A stretch of 64,000 nucleotides of DNA, from contig NC_092597.1 of NCBI RefSeq assembly GCF_047663525.1, positions 19,552,501 to 19,616,500 of the forward strand. The letters run 5' to 3'. Made by a program: the position numbers and the translations under genes. Below the pieces are notes generated by a model, which searched no databases, was not told the DNA's origin, and was given only the letters and a program-made list of their open reading frames with translations. Shown here piece after piece: positions 49,816 through 62,010 of this stretch. Position 1 is the first letter of the stretch. Each line of letters begins with the position of its first letter. This DNA is from Anas platyrhynchos. Its lineage: Eukaryota > Chordata > Aves > Anseriformes > Anatidae.

Positions 49816-52320
49816 TCCTTTCTTAAAATGGGTGAAGACTCAGATTTTATTTTTTATTTTGTTGTACCTAAGTTGCTCATATCTGGGGTAAAATTCTGAA
49901 AAGCATCTACAAATGCTGTGCAATTTAAGTATCTGAAAGAGCGTCTAAGAAGGAGAAGCAAGCTCTCTCATTTTGTTTAAGGGCTGTACACAAATGTCTC
50001 TGGTGGAAAATAAGGAGTCTTTAAGAATGATGTGTGACTTCTAGTGATGGAGCCTGGGTTAGTGAGGGTATTTATTTTTCCCTTCATTAAGAAACAACTT
50101 ATCATTCCAGTAAAGGAGCTGTTAATGAGTTTGTTCACACTCGCTGAGAAATGACTGCAGGATACTCCTCAGAGGACTTACTCTGAATGCATACATAAAC
50201 CAAAGAAAGCTCGAGGTACAACCAACAACCTGCAGAAAGGAAGTGCTTTGGGTTTTTTGCCTTTATGTTTGTTTGCTTTTTTCTTTGTTTTTGCTCCCTC
50301 TCCAGTTCAGGATTAATTCAACAGATCTGGGAGGAAACAGGCAGATTTGGAGCACACGGACTGGGATGTGCATTCCTGAACCACTATTGGAATTGTGCAA
50401 GGGGCATGAAACAGTGGGTCAGGTAGCTGTTGGACACTGGGGGAGGAGAATACTGTCTCCAACCCACCCATGAAACCAAGGTCTATGCTTGCTGATCCCC
50501 AAACCATCAGTTGTAGATTTCCCGTTGCACTATCTGTGGTGGTTCCTGGTCCTTTGCATGGGATGGCTGCCCTCAGCAGCTACAGGCAGAAGTGTCCCGT
50601 CTCTGCCCACCAGAAGGCCACTCAGAACATGTCCTACCAGCACACAGGGGGATACGTATATTTATCCTCTAATAGAAGTGGAGGTTGGCAAAGATGTTTT
50701 CTTCTGCATGTGCTTTCAGTGTGGCCTCAGGCTACTGGCTGGGAGCCAGTGCAGTCCTGTACTGGGCAAAGTTTGGGATTCCCTAGTGCTGGAAAACATT
50801 CTCCTGGCACTCTTTCAGACACTTACCCTTTTGACGTTACAATTTTTGAATGTGGGTTAGCACATAATTAGACTGTGCAATGCTAAAAGAGAATTACCAA
50901 GCAAGCAAGGCAGCTTGCCTGCCCTTTGGGTGCCTCAGAGATGATCCTAGGATCCCTCTGCATGTCTTCACTTTGTTTCTAACAGAACTGGGTGTCTGTA
51001 TCTGTTCTATATATATACATATGGGTATATATATAATCTCTCCTCACCGTCCACCTATTGTCCTTCTGTTCTATTTGTCAGCTGTTTTGAGAAGTATTTC
51101 CGATTCAGCAGCATGAGTAATTGCTGAGGTTTTTTGTTTGTTTGACAAAATATGGATAACAAATGGCAACGTGTGCTCTTCAGACTCCACTTCTACCCCA
51201 AGAAGACCCACCGTGACCTCCAGAATGAAATCAGTAACTTCACTCCTCTTCATTTCCTCATCCTGTGTCTAAAGTCAGGGGAAGTGGGTTGCGACCTTTT
51301 GCACATAATCTGACACATGGCACGCAGGGCCGGAAGGCAGAAAATCATTTCAACAAAAGGCTGGAGCTTTGGGTTAGGTAAATTCAGGAAGGAGAGAGAT
51401 AGGAAATGACAGTAATGTCACCAATAGACTAAGAGGATCCTGGCACCAGCCTGGGTGTGAAATATGAGGTTGTCTCTAATAAGGACTTAGTAAAACCCTT
51501 CAGCTCACATTGAAATGCATGACACCAAACGCTTTTACGGAAACAGCTTTGGAGGGAAGGTGGGAAGACATTTTTCCTTCAGGGAAGCTAGCCTTCAAAG
51601 AAAAGCATCTTGTTCTTTATTCAAGGATAAGATGGCCAGGTTGGCTCACCTTGATAAATGCTATGACTTCAGGATGAGCTTCCTGACCCTCTTGGCCAAC
51701 TAAAGGCCCTCTAATCACCTTTCTTAGCACCAGAAGCATGTATCACAGCCGTACATGCATGCAGTGCAGTTTCACTAGCATGCCTCATGTTGTCTGGGTA
51801 TATTTATGTAAGAACTGTTACCTTTCTCTGGAGAACCTCAGAATTAATACAATTATTCTTTAAACACTGTGTGATGTACAGAAATGCTCCTCTCCCTGTG
51901 TTGCAGAGATGCACAAGAAGCACATGTTCATGTGGGAAGTCTCTGGAGAACCAGAGACTGCCGGCCAGGTCCTGCAGTCCCAGTGCCAAGCTGCCTATGG
52001 GCCCAAATAGAAGGAAGAAAGAAAAATGCTGGACCTGTGACCTGGCAAACTGCAATCATAAATATCTCCTGTTTGCCTCTGAGCAAACCCTGGCCCTCTT
52101 GGTCACTCAGACCAGCGACCTCTGCAGAAGGGGCCAGTGTCTTGCAGAGCAGAGCCAGTCTCTCCTGAAAATTTTCTCCTTTCAATTTGAGCTGGAAATG
52201 GCACAATATCCTTTATTAACTACTTTGGCAGCTCCTTGTCTGAATCAGGAAGTTCAGACACAGAGAGGAAAAACAAAAAAAAAAAGGAAAAAGAGAAGAC
52301 AAGATCCAAATATCTTTGTA
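49816..52320. other. noncoding block
   Basis: No supported gene. Two overlapping plus-strand frames of 133 (50470-50871) and 123 codons (50489-50860) and the longest ORF of the window (199 codons, 51787-52386, running into the T38 tract) have no recognisable domain. TA-rich dinucleotide repeats occur at about 51008-51033. Confidence 0.6.
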
Positions 52321-52341
52321 GGTTTTTTTTTTGTTGTTGTT

Positions 52342-52380
<39 letters not shown>
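52321..52380. repeat. T10-(GTT)n-T38 tract, preceded by A-rich DNA
   Basis: T10 (52323-52332), three to four GTT units, then T38 (52343-52380), the longest homopolymer in the window. About 50 bases upstream is a purine/A-rich segment (52262-52303, with an A11 run), so the two can fold back on each other. Confidence 0.95.
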
Positions 52381-53120
52381 CTGTAACAGTAGCTTGACTT
52401 TTTTTGGTCAGTAAGGGGTTAAAGTGCTCATTTGCACTGAAGTAGGTGGCTGCACTATTAGAGGCAATGACAGTATTGTTATTAGCACAAATGAAAACAT
52501 GATCTAGCTCTTCATCACCCATCTACCCTCCTGATAATCCCGCCAATCTTGAGGGAATATAGGTTTCCTTTGACTATTATATGTTTTGCTACATTGTCCT
52601 TGGACCCCATCTGCGTCCTCTACCTGAATTAAAATGAACCCTCCTTTCTTTATCCTCCCTCTGACTTCATTCCCACTGACCCTCTATTCAGCTGATCTCA
52701 TTTAAGACTGAGTGTATTTTATTTCTTTTATGACTTTGTCTTCTGCAAGAAACTCCCAGTCTTTCCAACCTCGAGCCACGTGTGCCATTCTGTCTGCATC
52801 AAAAATCAGATCATTCCTTCAAAATAAGAACTGGCACTGGGTCAAAGTCCTGAAGATGAAAGGAAGGGTTAAGTTTACTTTCAATATTGGAGGAGGGTTC
52901 GGAAATAAATGTCGAGGTTAAAAAGTCCAGATGGTAATTCAACTGTATCCCTGCTATAAACATGATTTGATTTATGGGAACCACTAATGGTATCTCAGTT
53001 TAGATCTGGATGGCTTTGCTTTCTCTCATCTGTAGCTTTAAATTCATCAGATTTTTTTTTCACTCCCACCATGAATCTTTCACTACAAAGAGATACTCCT
53101 ATCAAGAATTTGGGAGTTCT
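52381..53120. other. unique noncoding DNA
   Basis: No gene or named repeat seen. The ORF of 69 codons at 52712-52921 is unremarkable. Confidence 0.65.
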
Positions 53121-53480
53121 TTAAAACCCAGCAATTGATAAACGTTAACAATCCTAATCCATGCAAATTACTGTCTGATGCCTTTATTTATAATACCAAG
53201 CGGATATGCTTATTCAAAACAGTCAAAAAAGCTTTGACAAGTTCAGTCTTACAGAACTGTATCTCCTATTGCAGTTTTCCCTCTCCTGTCCTTTGGGGAT
53301 CAAACTGAATCAGTTTTCAGTTTTTTTCTGACGTTGCGATTATTAGGTTTCTCAGCTTTGTCAGAAAAATCCATCAGAAATGTTTATCTCATGGGGCAAA
53401 TAGCAATGGAACAGCATGTTTATCACTTCGAGGGCCATAATCTACAGGCAGCAATGGCCCCAATCCGGTTTGTTTTAAAA
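53121..53480. promoter_or_regulatory. candidate conserved noncoding element with octamer motif
   Basis: Contains a perfect POU octamer ATGCAAAT (53161-53168, running into TA), a second octamer-like gatatgct/tatgctta, AACGTTAAC, TTTATTTATAATACC (Hox/Cdx/forkhead-like) and retained CpGs (aaacgtt, agcggat, gacgttgcgatt, ttcgagg, atccggt). Unique sequence with no simple repeats. Motif quality rather than measured conservation is the reason for the call. Confidence 0.38.
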
Positions 53481-56280
53481 CACAGAGGCTGAAAAAGAAA
53501 AATGTCCATGTCTGAACTGTGTGATGGAGATGTGCAGAACTGCATTAGCCCTGACATCCATTTCTTTATGTCTCTATATTTCGGCTGTCAGTCATTACAT
53601 ATATATTGCCTGAAGTCCTTACAGTTTGCTCCTTCCATCCTCCAGAAAACAAAACAGTTGCCCTCAAACATTAATACCTGAAGAATGGTAGCTTTTCATG
53701 GAGGGCTTTGCAGAACTCTGGGCTCCTGAAGTAGTTACACTAAATTGCAGTCTCCCTTGGGATGTAAAAGTCAGTTTTAGGAAATGGTGAGAGGAGTACT
53801 CTTGAAATGATCGTCATAGATGGTCTCTGTATGACCACGTTTGTGTATGTCTGGCTAACCCGTCTTTGTCTGAGAGAATAGATAAATGCCCATTTTTAAG
53901 GCTATCCAAACAAACAGAATAATAAGTAGATCAGTGTTTACAGGATACATTTTTTCCTTCGTACATGCCATGGAGAAATTACACAGAATGCAGCACAGTG
54001 AAAAATGAAGAGTGTCTTAGGAATATCCCAGCCTCATTTGCTGGGTCAACGCATAATGAAAGAGTAACCAGGTATCCAGGATCTGAGCTTTACAAGGATT
54101 TATAGATGCATTGATTGGCTTTGAATCGCTTGTGTCTCCAAAGACCTGCCACACACTTCCATCAAACCATTTCTAAACTCCTCAGGCTGAAAGAATATGG
54201 GAGTAAAAGAAAGCAAATGAACCACACGTGACAGACAGCAACTAATGTCCTTATAGTGTCATACAGAGATACCATAGCAATAAGGACATTAAAAAGAATG
54301 GAACAGAATGGAATGGATCAGTAACAGACATTTCATCCAAGTCATTCTTACAACATCTCTCCTTAAGAGATCTGAGAGAAAACAATACATAAACTGGAGT
54401 CTTCAGACAATCCAGGCATGCTGTTTTTCAGGACATATAGTCAAATTTGTATGGTGGGTTTGTGTAAAAACCTGCTCATCTCCAGCTGTGGGACTGATTT
54501 GCTGTGTAGTACTGAGTAAATCATCAAGTTTCATTATAGAGTTGGTCGGCACACAACCTCCCGCCAAAATAATAAAAGGTGAGAAGTCAAAATCAATTTC
54601 ATTAAGCTGGTACAAGTCAATATTTGGATGCTCTATACTGGGAATGGAAGTGGCTGAAAGCCAGCACCTGAAGTGTAGTTTTAAATGGGCAAAATAAAAG
54701 TCATCAAAATAAGAAAATTGATTTTGGGAAGTTAAATCAATGTGTGCGCCTAGTACAATTTACACACCTGGCTAAAATGCTGTAAGATATATGCTTACAA
54801 TCACTAAGTATTGCTATTATTACATGAATGTTGCAAAAAACACTGACTTTTGACTGAAGGTAAGTGCTGAGGTGTCTGGTCTGATGTTAGCTAACAGGAG
54901 GGCCTTGCCAGGACTCAAACATGTTCTAGTTTCATTTATTTCATGCACAGCTCCGTGTAGCTTTGTGCACATTTCTTGTTTTAGTGTAGCTGTAAACTAT
55001 TTCTCTTTGCCTTATACTGAACTGCCTACTTTAACATTCCTTAGGACGTTCATTGTGCTTTTGTTCTTTAGGTCTAAACCAGTATCAAATTAACTCTTTC
55101 ATTTAAATCAGTACAACTCTCTGTATGGTCATCAGTGGAACTGGTTCAGTGTGTACTTTCTTTAAATGAGCATTTTAAATCTCTTTGGCTGCAATCTGAA
55201 ACATTTCCAGGAGCCATTAGGATGAGCTCTGTCCATATCACCTATATTTTCCATGATACGTGCAGCATATTTGCAGAAATAAATGGGAAGATGTTTTTCC
55301 CATATGTGCATGAACTCTGAACTCCAAGAGTTCAAGTGGGTTCAGTTGTTCTCCTCAAACTGTCATTCTAGTCCTAATTAGTACATGGTGCCGTGAGCAA
55401 TTTAAATGGAATATATTAATAGAGGAGAATTCAGAGGAGGAAGAAAGGCACCCTCCCCCATACCCCTGCCTGCAAAAAACTCTTAAATAAACAGGGGATT
55501 TCTTCAGGGTGCCTCACACCCTTCCCACCTCCCCTTTTCCCTTAACAATAAAGATTGAGGGTGGGAGACAGAGAAGGTCCGGATGCTGTCTGCCAGGGAG
55601 GGTTTCCCACAGGAGGAGATAGCTGTAGACTCCCACTGCCTCCGAGGAGTCATGGGGGATGGGAAGATGCTGAAACTGAGCCATGATGGTTCAGGGAAGT
55701 GCTGTTTTATTTAAACCCTCAAATGGCTTGACATGCCCCTGGTACTTTCACTGCCTAATTATAAATGAAAGGAAAACGGCAAGAGAATCCCCTCCTGTTG
55801 ACCATCTCCCACTTAACAAGGCAGCACATGTCGCAGTCTCTACCTTTTTAGCTCTGTCCTTGCTTTTATCCTTCTGCAATTTAATCCTAACTCAATTATA
55901 TTATTACAGCGTGTCACTTTGAGTCACTTTCCCCCTTATTGGCATATGGCTCTTTTCAGTTTCACTGCTAATTCTTTTCCGGTGGACTTGTTTAAAACGT
56001 ACTCATTTTCTGCTTAGACTCTGTGTTATTCACGCATCACATTTCTGCAATGCCTGGCTAACTTCCTCAAGAGGAGAATGGGAGCCGGGATCTTCACTCT
56101 CTGCATACATTTGCTGGAGTTTCCATACTGAATTGTCAAAACACAAACTAGATGGCAGGAAAGGTGAGCATCATGCCCCATCTGTCAGAAATGTGGATAG
56201 GAGGCTGCCCTCCACTGGGTCTATTCCAAAGCCCTGGACCAGAGTGATGAGCAGAGCTGGTGAATACTGAAAACTATTTT
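53481..56280. other. noncoding block
   Basis: No supported gene. A 129-codon plus-strand ORF (54308-54697) overlaps the probable MIR fragment at 54.48-54.54 kb and is not credible. About 55960-56120 has a few retained CpGs (ttccggtgg, aaacgtac, cacgcatc, agccggg). The rest is unique. Confidence 0.65.
54481..54540 (+). repeat. probable MIR/CORE-SINE fragment (sense)
   Basis: 'agctgtgggactgatttgctgtgtagtactgagtaaatcatcaagtttca' resembles the sense MIR core 'ctctgccactgacttgctgtgtgaccttgagcaagtcacttaacttc'. Short and diverged. Confidence 0.42.
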
Positions 56281-56289
56281 CTATCAATA

Positions 56290-56326
56290 TCTCTCTCTCT
56301 CTCTTTTTTTTTTTTTTTTTTTTTTT
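56290..56326. repeat. (CT)n joined to T23
   Basis: About seven CT units followed by a run of 23 T, then a C/T-rich tail to about 56358. The whole segment is polypyrimidine. Confidence 0.93.
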
Positions 56327-56577
56327 CCCTCTTCTCTCCCCATTGCTCCCCCTCCCTTTGAGCTTTCAAATACATTTACTTAGATTCTTTGTGCCATTTT
56401 TGACTTTCCTCCTTGTGTCAGCTGGAACAGAGGCTCTTCCTAGCAAGATGATTCTGCAGTTTCTAGTTTCCTGAGGAACCCAATCAAGTTATCTTCAGAT
56501 TTGAGTATGGGCTACTTAACTGATTTATTAAACACAGAGATCACAGAAGTCACTACTGGGGGAATTTGCATTTAAGA

Positions 56578-56578
56578 A

Positions 56579-56611
<33 letters not shown>

Positions 56612-56612
56612 C

Positions 56613-56658
<46 letters not shown>
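56578..56658. repeat. (AT)n-(GT)n-(AT)n compound dinucleotide repeat
   Basis: About eight AT units, then nine GT units (56594-56611), then two further AT blocks separated by single GT steps. The (GT) part can adopt Z-DNA and the AT parts can extrude as cruciforms. Likely polymorphic in length. Confidence 0.95.
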
Positions 56659-58116
56659 GACGCTCCATGGCCAAGAAAAGAGGACTATTTTAAAAATATA
56701 TGCATTTTTCACCCTCTCAGCTAGCAAGAGAAGGAGATAGTAGTGGTGATACACACGCAATACTGCCAAGTCCCAAACTTTGCAAGAGCTTTTCACAAAA
56801 GCTTGTTTACACTTGGAAATGTATTTCAATAGAGATTCTAGAGCATTTGGCATCCGTTACTATAAAAGACCCCCTTTTCCTTCCCCCAGTATACACTCTT
56901 TTTCTGGATTGCCTTTTACCAATTTAATTTGTACGTGAAATAAGCTAGCTAAAGGGAAGGTTTTCTGGCAAGCATCCAAATAGATGAGCCAGAAGAGGAA
57001 TTTTCTGTTTTGGAAAAAAAAATAAATTAAAAAAAAAAAAAAAGTTTGGCTTCCTTTTTCCAACACAGAACTTAGATACAGGTACAGAAACCCAGGCAAA
57101 CTATCCAGTAAAAATTCTGCAAATTCTCTTTACTGTAAAGGTAAAGACCAAATTAAAAATCAGATTGTTCAGAGATGGATGCTCTCAGATAAGAAGAGCA
57201 AAGTCTTCTGCTTGAAGGAGACTCATGGTTGTCCAATATTCCTGAGGAGTTCAATAATTTCATTGCAGGAAGAGGCTACATCAAATGCATATCCATTTGT
57301 GAACTTTTGAAGTTAAATAACTTGAAGACTTCAATGTTCAGATAGAGACCAGGTATTCTATACTACAAACTGAGACTTGTAAATTGGTAGTGGAGTATCT
57401 AGTACACGTAATAAGAAAGGTATGGAATGTTGCAAATTGGGCTGTGGTACTGATGATCATACAAACAAAGCAAACATGTCAGTAGAGGCTATTTTATTTC
57501 TCTTTTCGGAATCAAATCAAAAGTAATTATGGAAACTCTCTGTGTCTATACCTACTTTCCAATTCAAGATTTCACTATAAAGATCATACGAAAACATATT
57601 CAGGAATTCTGATAACAGGCTCTTCAGCCTTGGGTACCAATCTCGAAGCATATAAGAATATGATTGTACTTTTTATCCTTTAAGTTTCTCTTTCCTCCTG
57701 TTAATACAGTTTTAACTTGCTAGCTACATTACTTAGCTCTGTAATGACTCCGTGGTTTTAGCTAGCACTTAAGATAACATGGTGTTATTATATCAAGAAA
57801 TCACGTCCACTTTGTAGCTTTTATGTAGCTGTGTAGCTTTTCTCCTCTGTTTTCAGACTTGATCTGGGATAAGAGACAGCTAATTCTCCATCCTCTTTCA
57901 GGCCATTGGGTCAGGTTGGCCCTAACCATCATATCAATTTCCCTAAATCCCTCAGTCAACTTGTCTGTCAGAGATAAGATTTTGAGTCTATTTATTCTAC
58001 CTCCTCCATCTGAGCTTCATGTAGACTAGCTGTCCTCTGTAGTAGAAAGCTGTCCATGCACCATAAAACTTCCTTAGAAGTTAGACTTACTGATTAATTA
58101 CTTGAAACATGAGGGG
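56659..58116. other. noncoding block
   Basis: No gene. An A-rich double run (57016-57022 and 57030-57043) is the only simple repeat. A repeated string (tgtagctt/tgtagctg) near 57809-57840 is minor. Confidence 0.65.
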
Positions 58117-58141
58117 AAAAAAAAAAAAAAAAAAAAAAAAA
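58117..58141. repeat. A25 homopolymer
   Basis: Uninterrupted A run preceded by gagggg. Confidence 0.94.
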
Positions 58142-58189
58142 GTCTTGCTAGATTTGGGGAGGGAGAGGTGTAAATAGAATACAAGGCAA

Positions 58190-58190
<1 letters not shown>

Positions 58191-58267
<77 letters not shown>

Positions 58268-58268
58268 A
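58191..58268. repeat. (TTTC)n tetranucleotide microsatellite, about 19.5 perfect units
   Basis: The longest perfect microsatellite of the window (78 bases), with no interruption. It lies 50 bases from an A25 run whose purine content complements its pyrimidine strand. Perfect length suggests recent expansion and probable polymorphism. Confidence 0.97.
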
Positions 58269-58780
58269 ATATAATTTAAAATAGTGAATTTATTTCTTAC
58301 ACCAAACTATCTGTTGTATTATTCTCCTCATTTTTTGAAAAGTCCTCTTTGAAACAGACAGATCTCTCAGTGACTGCTGAGCAAATAAACAGGAAAAACA
58401 ACAGTCCAAAAGCAATTTATGGAAAGAAAGCATGAAGAGGAGGTGAAGCCTAAAAAAAGTTACATCTGAAATGAGTTTTGAAGAAACATATGCTCTCATG
58501 CAGCAGATTTTTCAACCTCATAGGAAATATGGTGCTGAAATGAGAATAGGTTGATGAAAGGATGGATTTGTTTTCTGTGAGATTTCCTGTACATTTGCAT
58601 GTGAGTATTTGCCCCCTTCCCTGTGAAAGTCTTTGTCTTATTGCTTGTAGAGGGATGCATTCTGTGCACCTACATTTCCTTCCCCAGTCTGGAAGGGATT
58701 TGCATTTACATTGATGACTGTTTATCTTCCTGTGCCTCTAATGTTTGTGATAGGTACAATAATGACTGACCTTGCCCTAG
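58269..58780. other. unique noncoding DNA
   Basis: No gene or named repeat seen. Confidence 0.65.
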
Positions 58781-59050
58781 TAAGACTGCGGTATGGCTCA
58801 TCGGAGGAGAATAGCATGATAAAATCCTTGAATTAATGCTAAGGGTGATTATTATTTTGCAAGATGGGTAGCCCACAAAATGCCACTTTGCTATTTCTAG
58901 TGACTGGCATTTGTTTAGCAACACAGAGCACAATTTAGAGGAGGCTTTCCAATTCCTACTGGATGGGATCAATTTGACAGAAGCATCGGTATCAGGAGAT
59001 CCTCTGCTAGGAAAAGAACTATCGCTCTCCACTGTCTTTGCCATTTACAG
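58781..59050. promoter_or_regulatory. candidate conserved noncoding element
   Basis: Unique DNA of balanced composition with CpGs (catcggagg, catcggtatc, tatcgctc) and motif-like strings (ccttgaattaatgctaa, tgacagaagc, tttgtttagcaaca, the last forkhead-like). It lies on the antisense of a 112-codon ORF (58706-59044, minus) that I do not recognise and do not consider coding. Confidence 0.28.
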
Positions 59051-59468
59051 GAAGTATTGGTGCCAGCAATTTGACTTTCATCAGCAATAAAACAGAGAAG
59101 AAAAAAATAAAAAAGAGTTGCAAATGATTCTATAATGTCCTTGAAATTAAATTAAAAATAGCCATCACTGCCAAAACTCAGAAAAGGACTCACAGCTTTT
59201 TTACAGTGCCTACTACAATGTGGATTTATGATTGCCGGAATACTGCCTACTGTATAACAAGTGTAGTATTAAGTGCCATATTGGACTACCATATGGCTAC
59301 TAACCTCAGAGGTTGGTAGCAACTATCAGTGTAGAAATTAGTGTGCAGAATGAGCCTGAGGATAAAACCAGTTATCACTCAAGCATGCTATATAATTGGC
59401 TGTAGCAAGAAACTAAAAAATGTCTCGGAAACCAGATGGATTTGAAATGTTCCATTATTCATAAACAC

Positions 59469-59489
59469 TTTTTTTTTTTTTTTTTTTTT
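59469..59489. repeat. T21 homopolymer
   Basis: Uninterrupted T run. Confidence 0.93.
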
Positions 59490-59970
59490 CTGCTGCAATA
59501 CTTGTTCCTTTCCCAAATATTCTGTTGTTAAAAAGAATAATTACCATGCAGAAGCAAAAAGTGAGGAGGATAAAAGTCCTTGCTGCTGGAGTGGGGGTGG
59601 TCTTTGTCTGGTTTTGGCCACTCAGTGCCTGCAGTGCCCAGGTCACAGGCAGCCCATTGTGCCAATTTGTGCAGAGATTTCTGCTGCACTCTTCACACAA
59701 ATTGTGATATGGGTGGTGGTGTGGGTACACGTGGCAGTGTCATTAGCAGCCCTTCACAGCTGTACAAACTCATCCTTAGTGTTTCCCTCTTTTTTTGATC
59801 GCTCAAGTGACAACCATTGTAATCTCCTTGACAGGAACTGCTTCCCTGGAGGACAAGGCGTCCCCCCACGCGCTCACATTCCCTTCATCTCCCTTCTTTC
59901 CATCCCATTCCTCCCATTCTATTCCTTTTTCCTTCTGGATCCATGAATGAAGGAGGAAGACCCTCCCTCC

Positions 59971-59979
59971 AAAAATAAA

Positions 59980-60011
<32 letters not shown>

Positions 60012-60014
60012 AAT
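59971..60014. repeat. (AAAT)n/(AAT)n compound microsatellite
   Basis: Six to seven AAAT units, then three AAT units and an A run, followed by a GA-rich stretch. Confidence 0.94.
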
Positions 60015-60465
60015 AGAGGGAGAGAGAAACAAAGAGAGGCCATTTTATGGACAACAAAAGGCAAAGATCTTTGTGTGTAATATCAAGAAAGCAGAACTTG
60101 AATATGCAGGAGAGGAATGATGCAAAACCCATCTACACTCAGTTCAGGTCTAGAGAGCCTCTACATGTCAGGAAATGAAAGCTCTCTCTCATCTCACTCC
60201 ATGACCAGCCGACCAGCCTCTTGGAAACAGCTTTCACCTATTACAAGAAAAAAGGAAGCATTACAGATTTTTTTTTCTCTGAAAAATAGGACACAAAGGG
60301 GTACTCCAGTTCCTATCACCCAGTTATTTTTATTTTTTTGTAATTAATTCTAAGAACCCAGCTACACATGGGAGGGGTCCACATAGGTTTGAGGTAAAGA
60401 GGAAACTAAAGGTTGTTGAAGGATGGCAAATTTATTTCCATTGGTTCATCAATAAAACCAAAAGG

Positions 60466-60500
60466 TTGTTTTTTTGTTGTTGTTGTTGCTGTTGCTGTTT
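60466..60500. repeat. T-run with (TTG)/(GCTGTT) repeat
   Basis: T8, then TTG triplets, then two gctgtt units. Confidence 0.85.
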
Positions 60501-60654
60501 TGATTTTGTTACTGATATATGGAAAAATACATTCAAGTAAAAATATTTTATTGCCTTTTCAGATATGAAATTTACACAACTGAATATATGATCTAAAATG
60601 TAAGAAAAGTTTCACAATGAAATGCATTTTCAGAAAATAAATATATAAATAAAA

Positions 60655-60687
60655 TTAAAAAAAAAAAAAAAAGAAAACACACACACC
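60655..60687. repeat. A-rich run joined to short (AC)n
   Basis: A16 (60657-60672), a G, then A4 and about five AC units. Confidence 0.88.
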
Positions 60688-61935
60688 CTAACTTCCAAGT
60701 ATTTCATTCTCCATTGTCTTATATATCCCGCTCATCCATTGCCAACAGCTAATTTCCTTTTTCTGCTAAACCTGGAGGAAAACCCTCCTATTCAGACATA
60801 GAGGACTAGGTGTGGGCATTGTGATGCTTTGGTGAGCATAGTTGGTGCATAGCTGAACACACTTCTGGCCAGTTTTATTTCTGGTTATTCTAAACCAGAT
60901 AGAAGGAAACACAACTTTCTTTTCAAGTTTGAAAGTGAAGGTTACTTTGAATCTGTCTATTAGAATGCAGTCCTCTAAATATTCAGAATCTGCTGTATTA
61001 GTTAGGATTCAGACTCATTTTTCATTATCATAAGTTCTGGGATAAAATACTGAAAGATTAACATCAAGACACTGAGAAAAACAACATTAATGAGACATTT
61101 GGAAGATGAGTGAATAGACGATAAACAGAAAGTTTATTCCAGTCCACAGCTAAGTGGGTAACAGGGCTGTATTTTACTGTTACAATGATATGGGATGTCA
61201 TGGAGCTGTGGAAGTTTACTGCATGTATATCCATGTAGGTGTCTTGTCTGTTCAGTGTCACTAAGCGTTTAGACAAATAATGTATAAAGAACAACCAAGA
61301 AAAAACTTACCGTGTTAGACACTGTACAACTGAAGCAATATCTATTCTTCTATTAAATTTGTAGGTAGTATTTTAGACTGAAGTTATGGCATTGCACATA
61401 CATTTATTTTATGCATTGCCAGCAATACCAGTGTAGCGTAAAACACTTATTTTATGGTGTACTGGTTTTGGTGGAAAGTTGCATGAATCTACTAATTCCA
61501 GGTCAGCAAGGGGGTTTAAAAGCTTCCATGATCAGCCTGCATCTGACCTGAAATGTGCTTTTACCAAGACAAGCTATCTAGAAAATTTAAAACAGAAAGA
61601 AAGATGATAAGGAAGCAGCAAAAATTGTTGGGCAAAAAGCTGAATTGGAAGGAATCACCTCTTACAGACACATGTCTCCTGGTTGCAGACATCATACAAT
61701 TGTTTTCAGGAATAAAAGTGCTTCTGGCTGTGGAATGGAATGAACTATCTTATTTCCAAAAGTACCACTAAGACAGTCATTTCAAATTAGACTATTTATT
61801 TCCTTTTGCATTTCTCTTACCACTTATCTTATTAAATCATTTTGTTTCTTCAAACCACCATAGGAAACTTTTAGCAAAAGTTTGAGAGAATCAGAGGATC
61901 TGAGGAATAGCACCGAGAGCAGAAGATTATGGTCA
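60688..61935. other. unique noncoding DNA
   Basis: No gene, RNA or named repeat seen. ORFs are 76 codons or fewer. Confidence 0.65.
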
Positions 61936-61940
61936 ATCTG

Positions 61941-62010
61941 CAGAATCAGAAAATCATTTAAGTTGGAACAGACCTCTAAGATCACCAAGTCACTACCTGA
62001 TCCACCGAAA
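61941..62010 (-). mobile_element. CR1 LINE 3' fragment (antisense)
   Basis: 'cagaatcagaaaatcatttaagttggaacagacctctaagatcaccaagt' is the reverse complement of the 3' end of avian CR1 ('…gaatcattkaggttggaaragacctctaagatcatcragtccaac'). The 3' terminus (left side here) carries degenerate copies of the CR1 terminal octamer (attctgtg type: reverse complement of cagaatcagaaaat). It is severely 5'-truncated, as most CR1 copies are, with no ORF. It is the main evidence that the genome is a bird. Confidence 0.78.

Larger units (their letters stand above)
59051..60650. other. noncoding block with simple repeats
   Basis: No supported gene. Frames of 110 codons (59614-59946, plus) and 109 codons (59803-60132, minus, through the AAAT repeat) are composition artefacts. 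Contains T21 (59469-59489), (AAAT)n/(AAT)n (59971-60014) and T/G repeats (60466-60500). Confidence 0.65.

Noticed and set aside
51787..52386. 199-codon ORF, longest in the window
   Set aside because: Ends in a poly-Phe run made by the T38 tract, has basic low-complexity sequence before it, no recognisable domain and no splice context.
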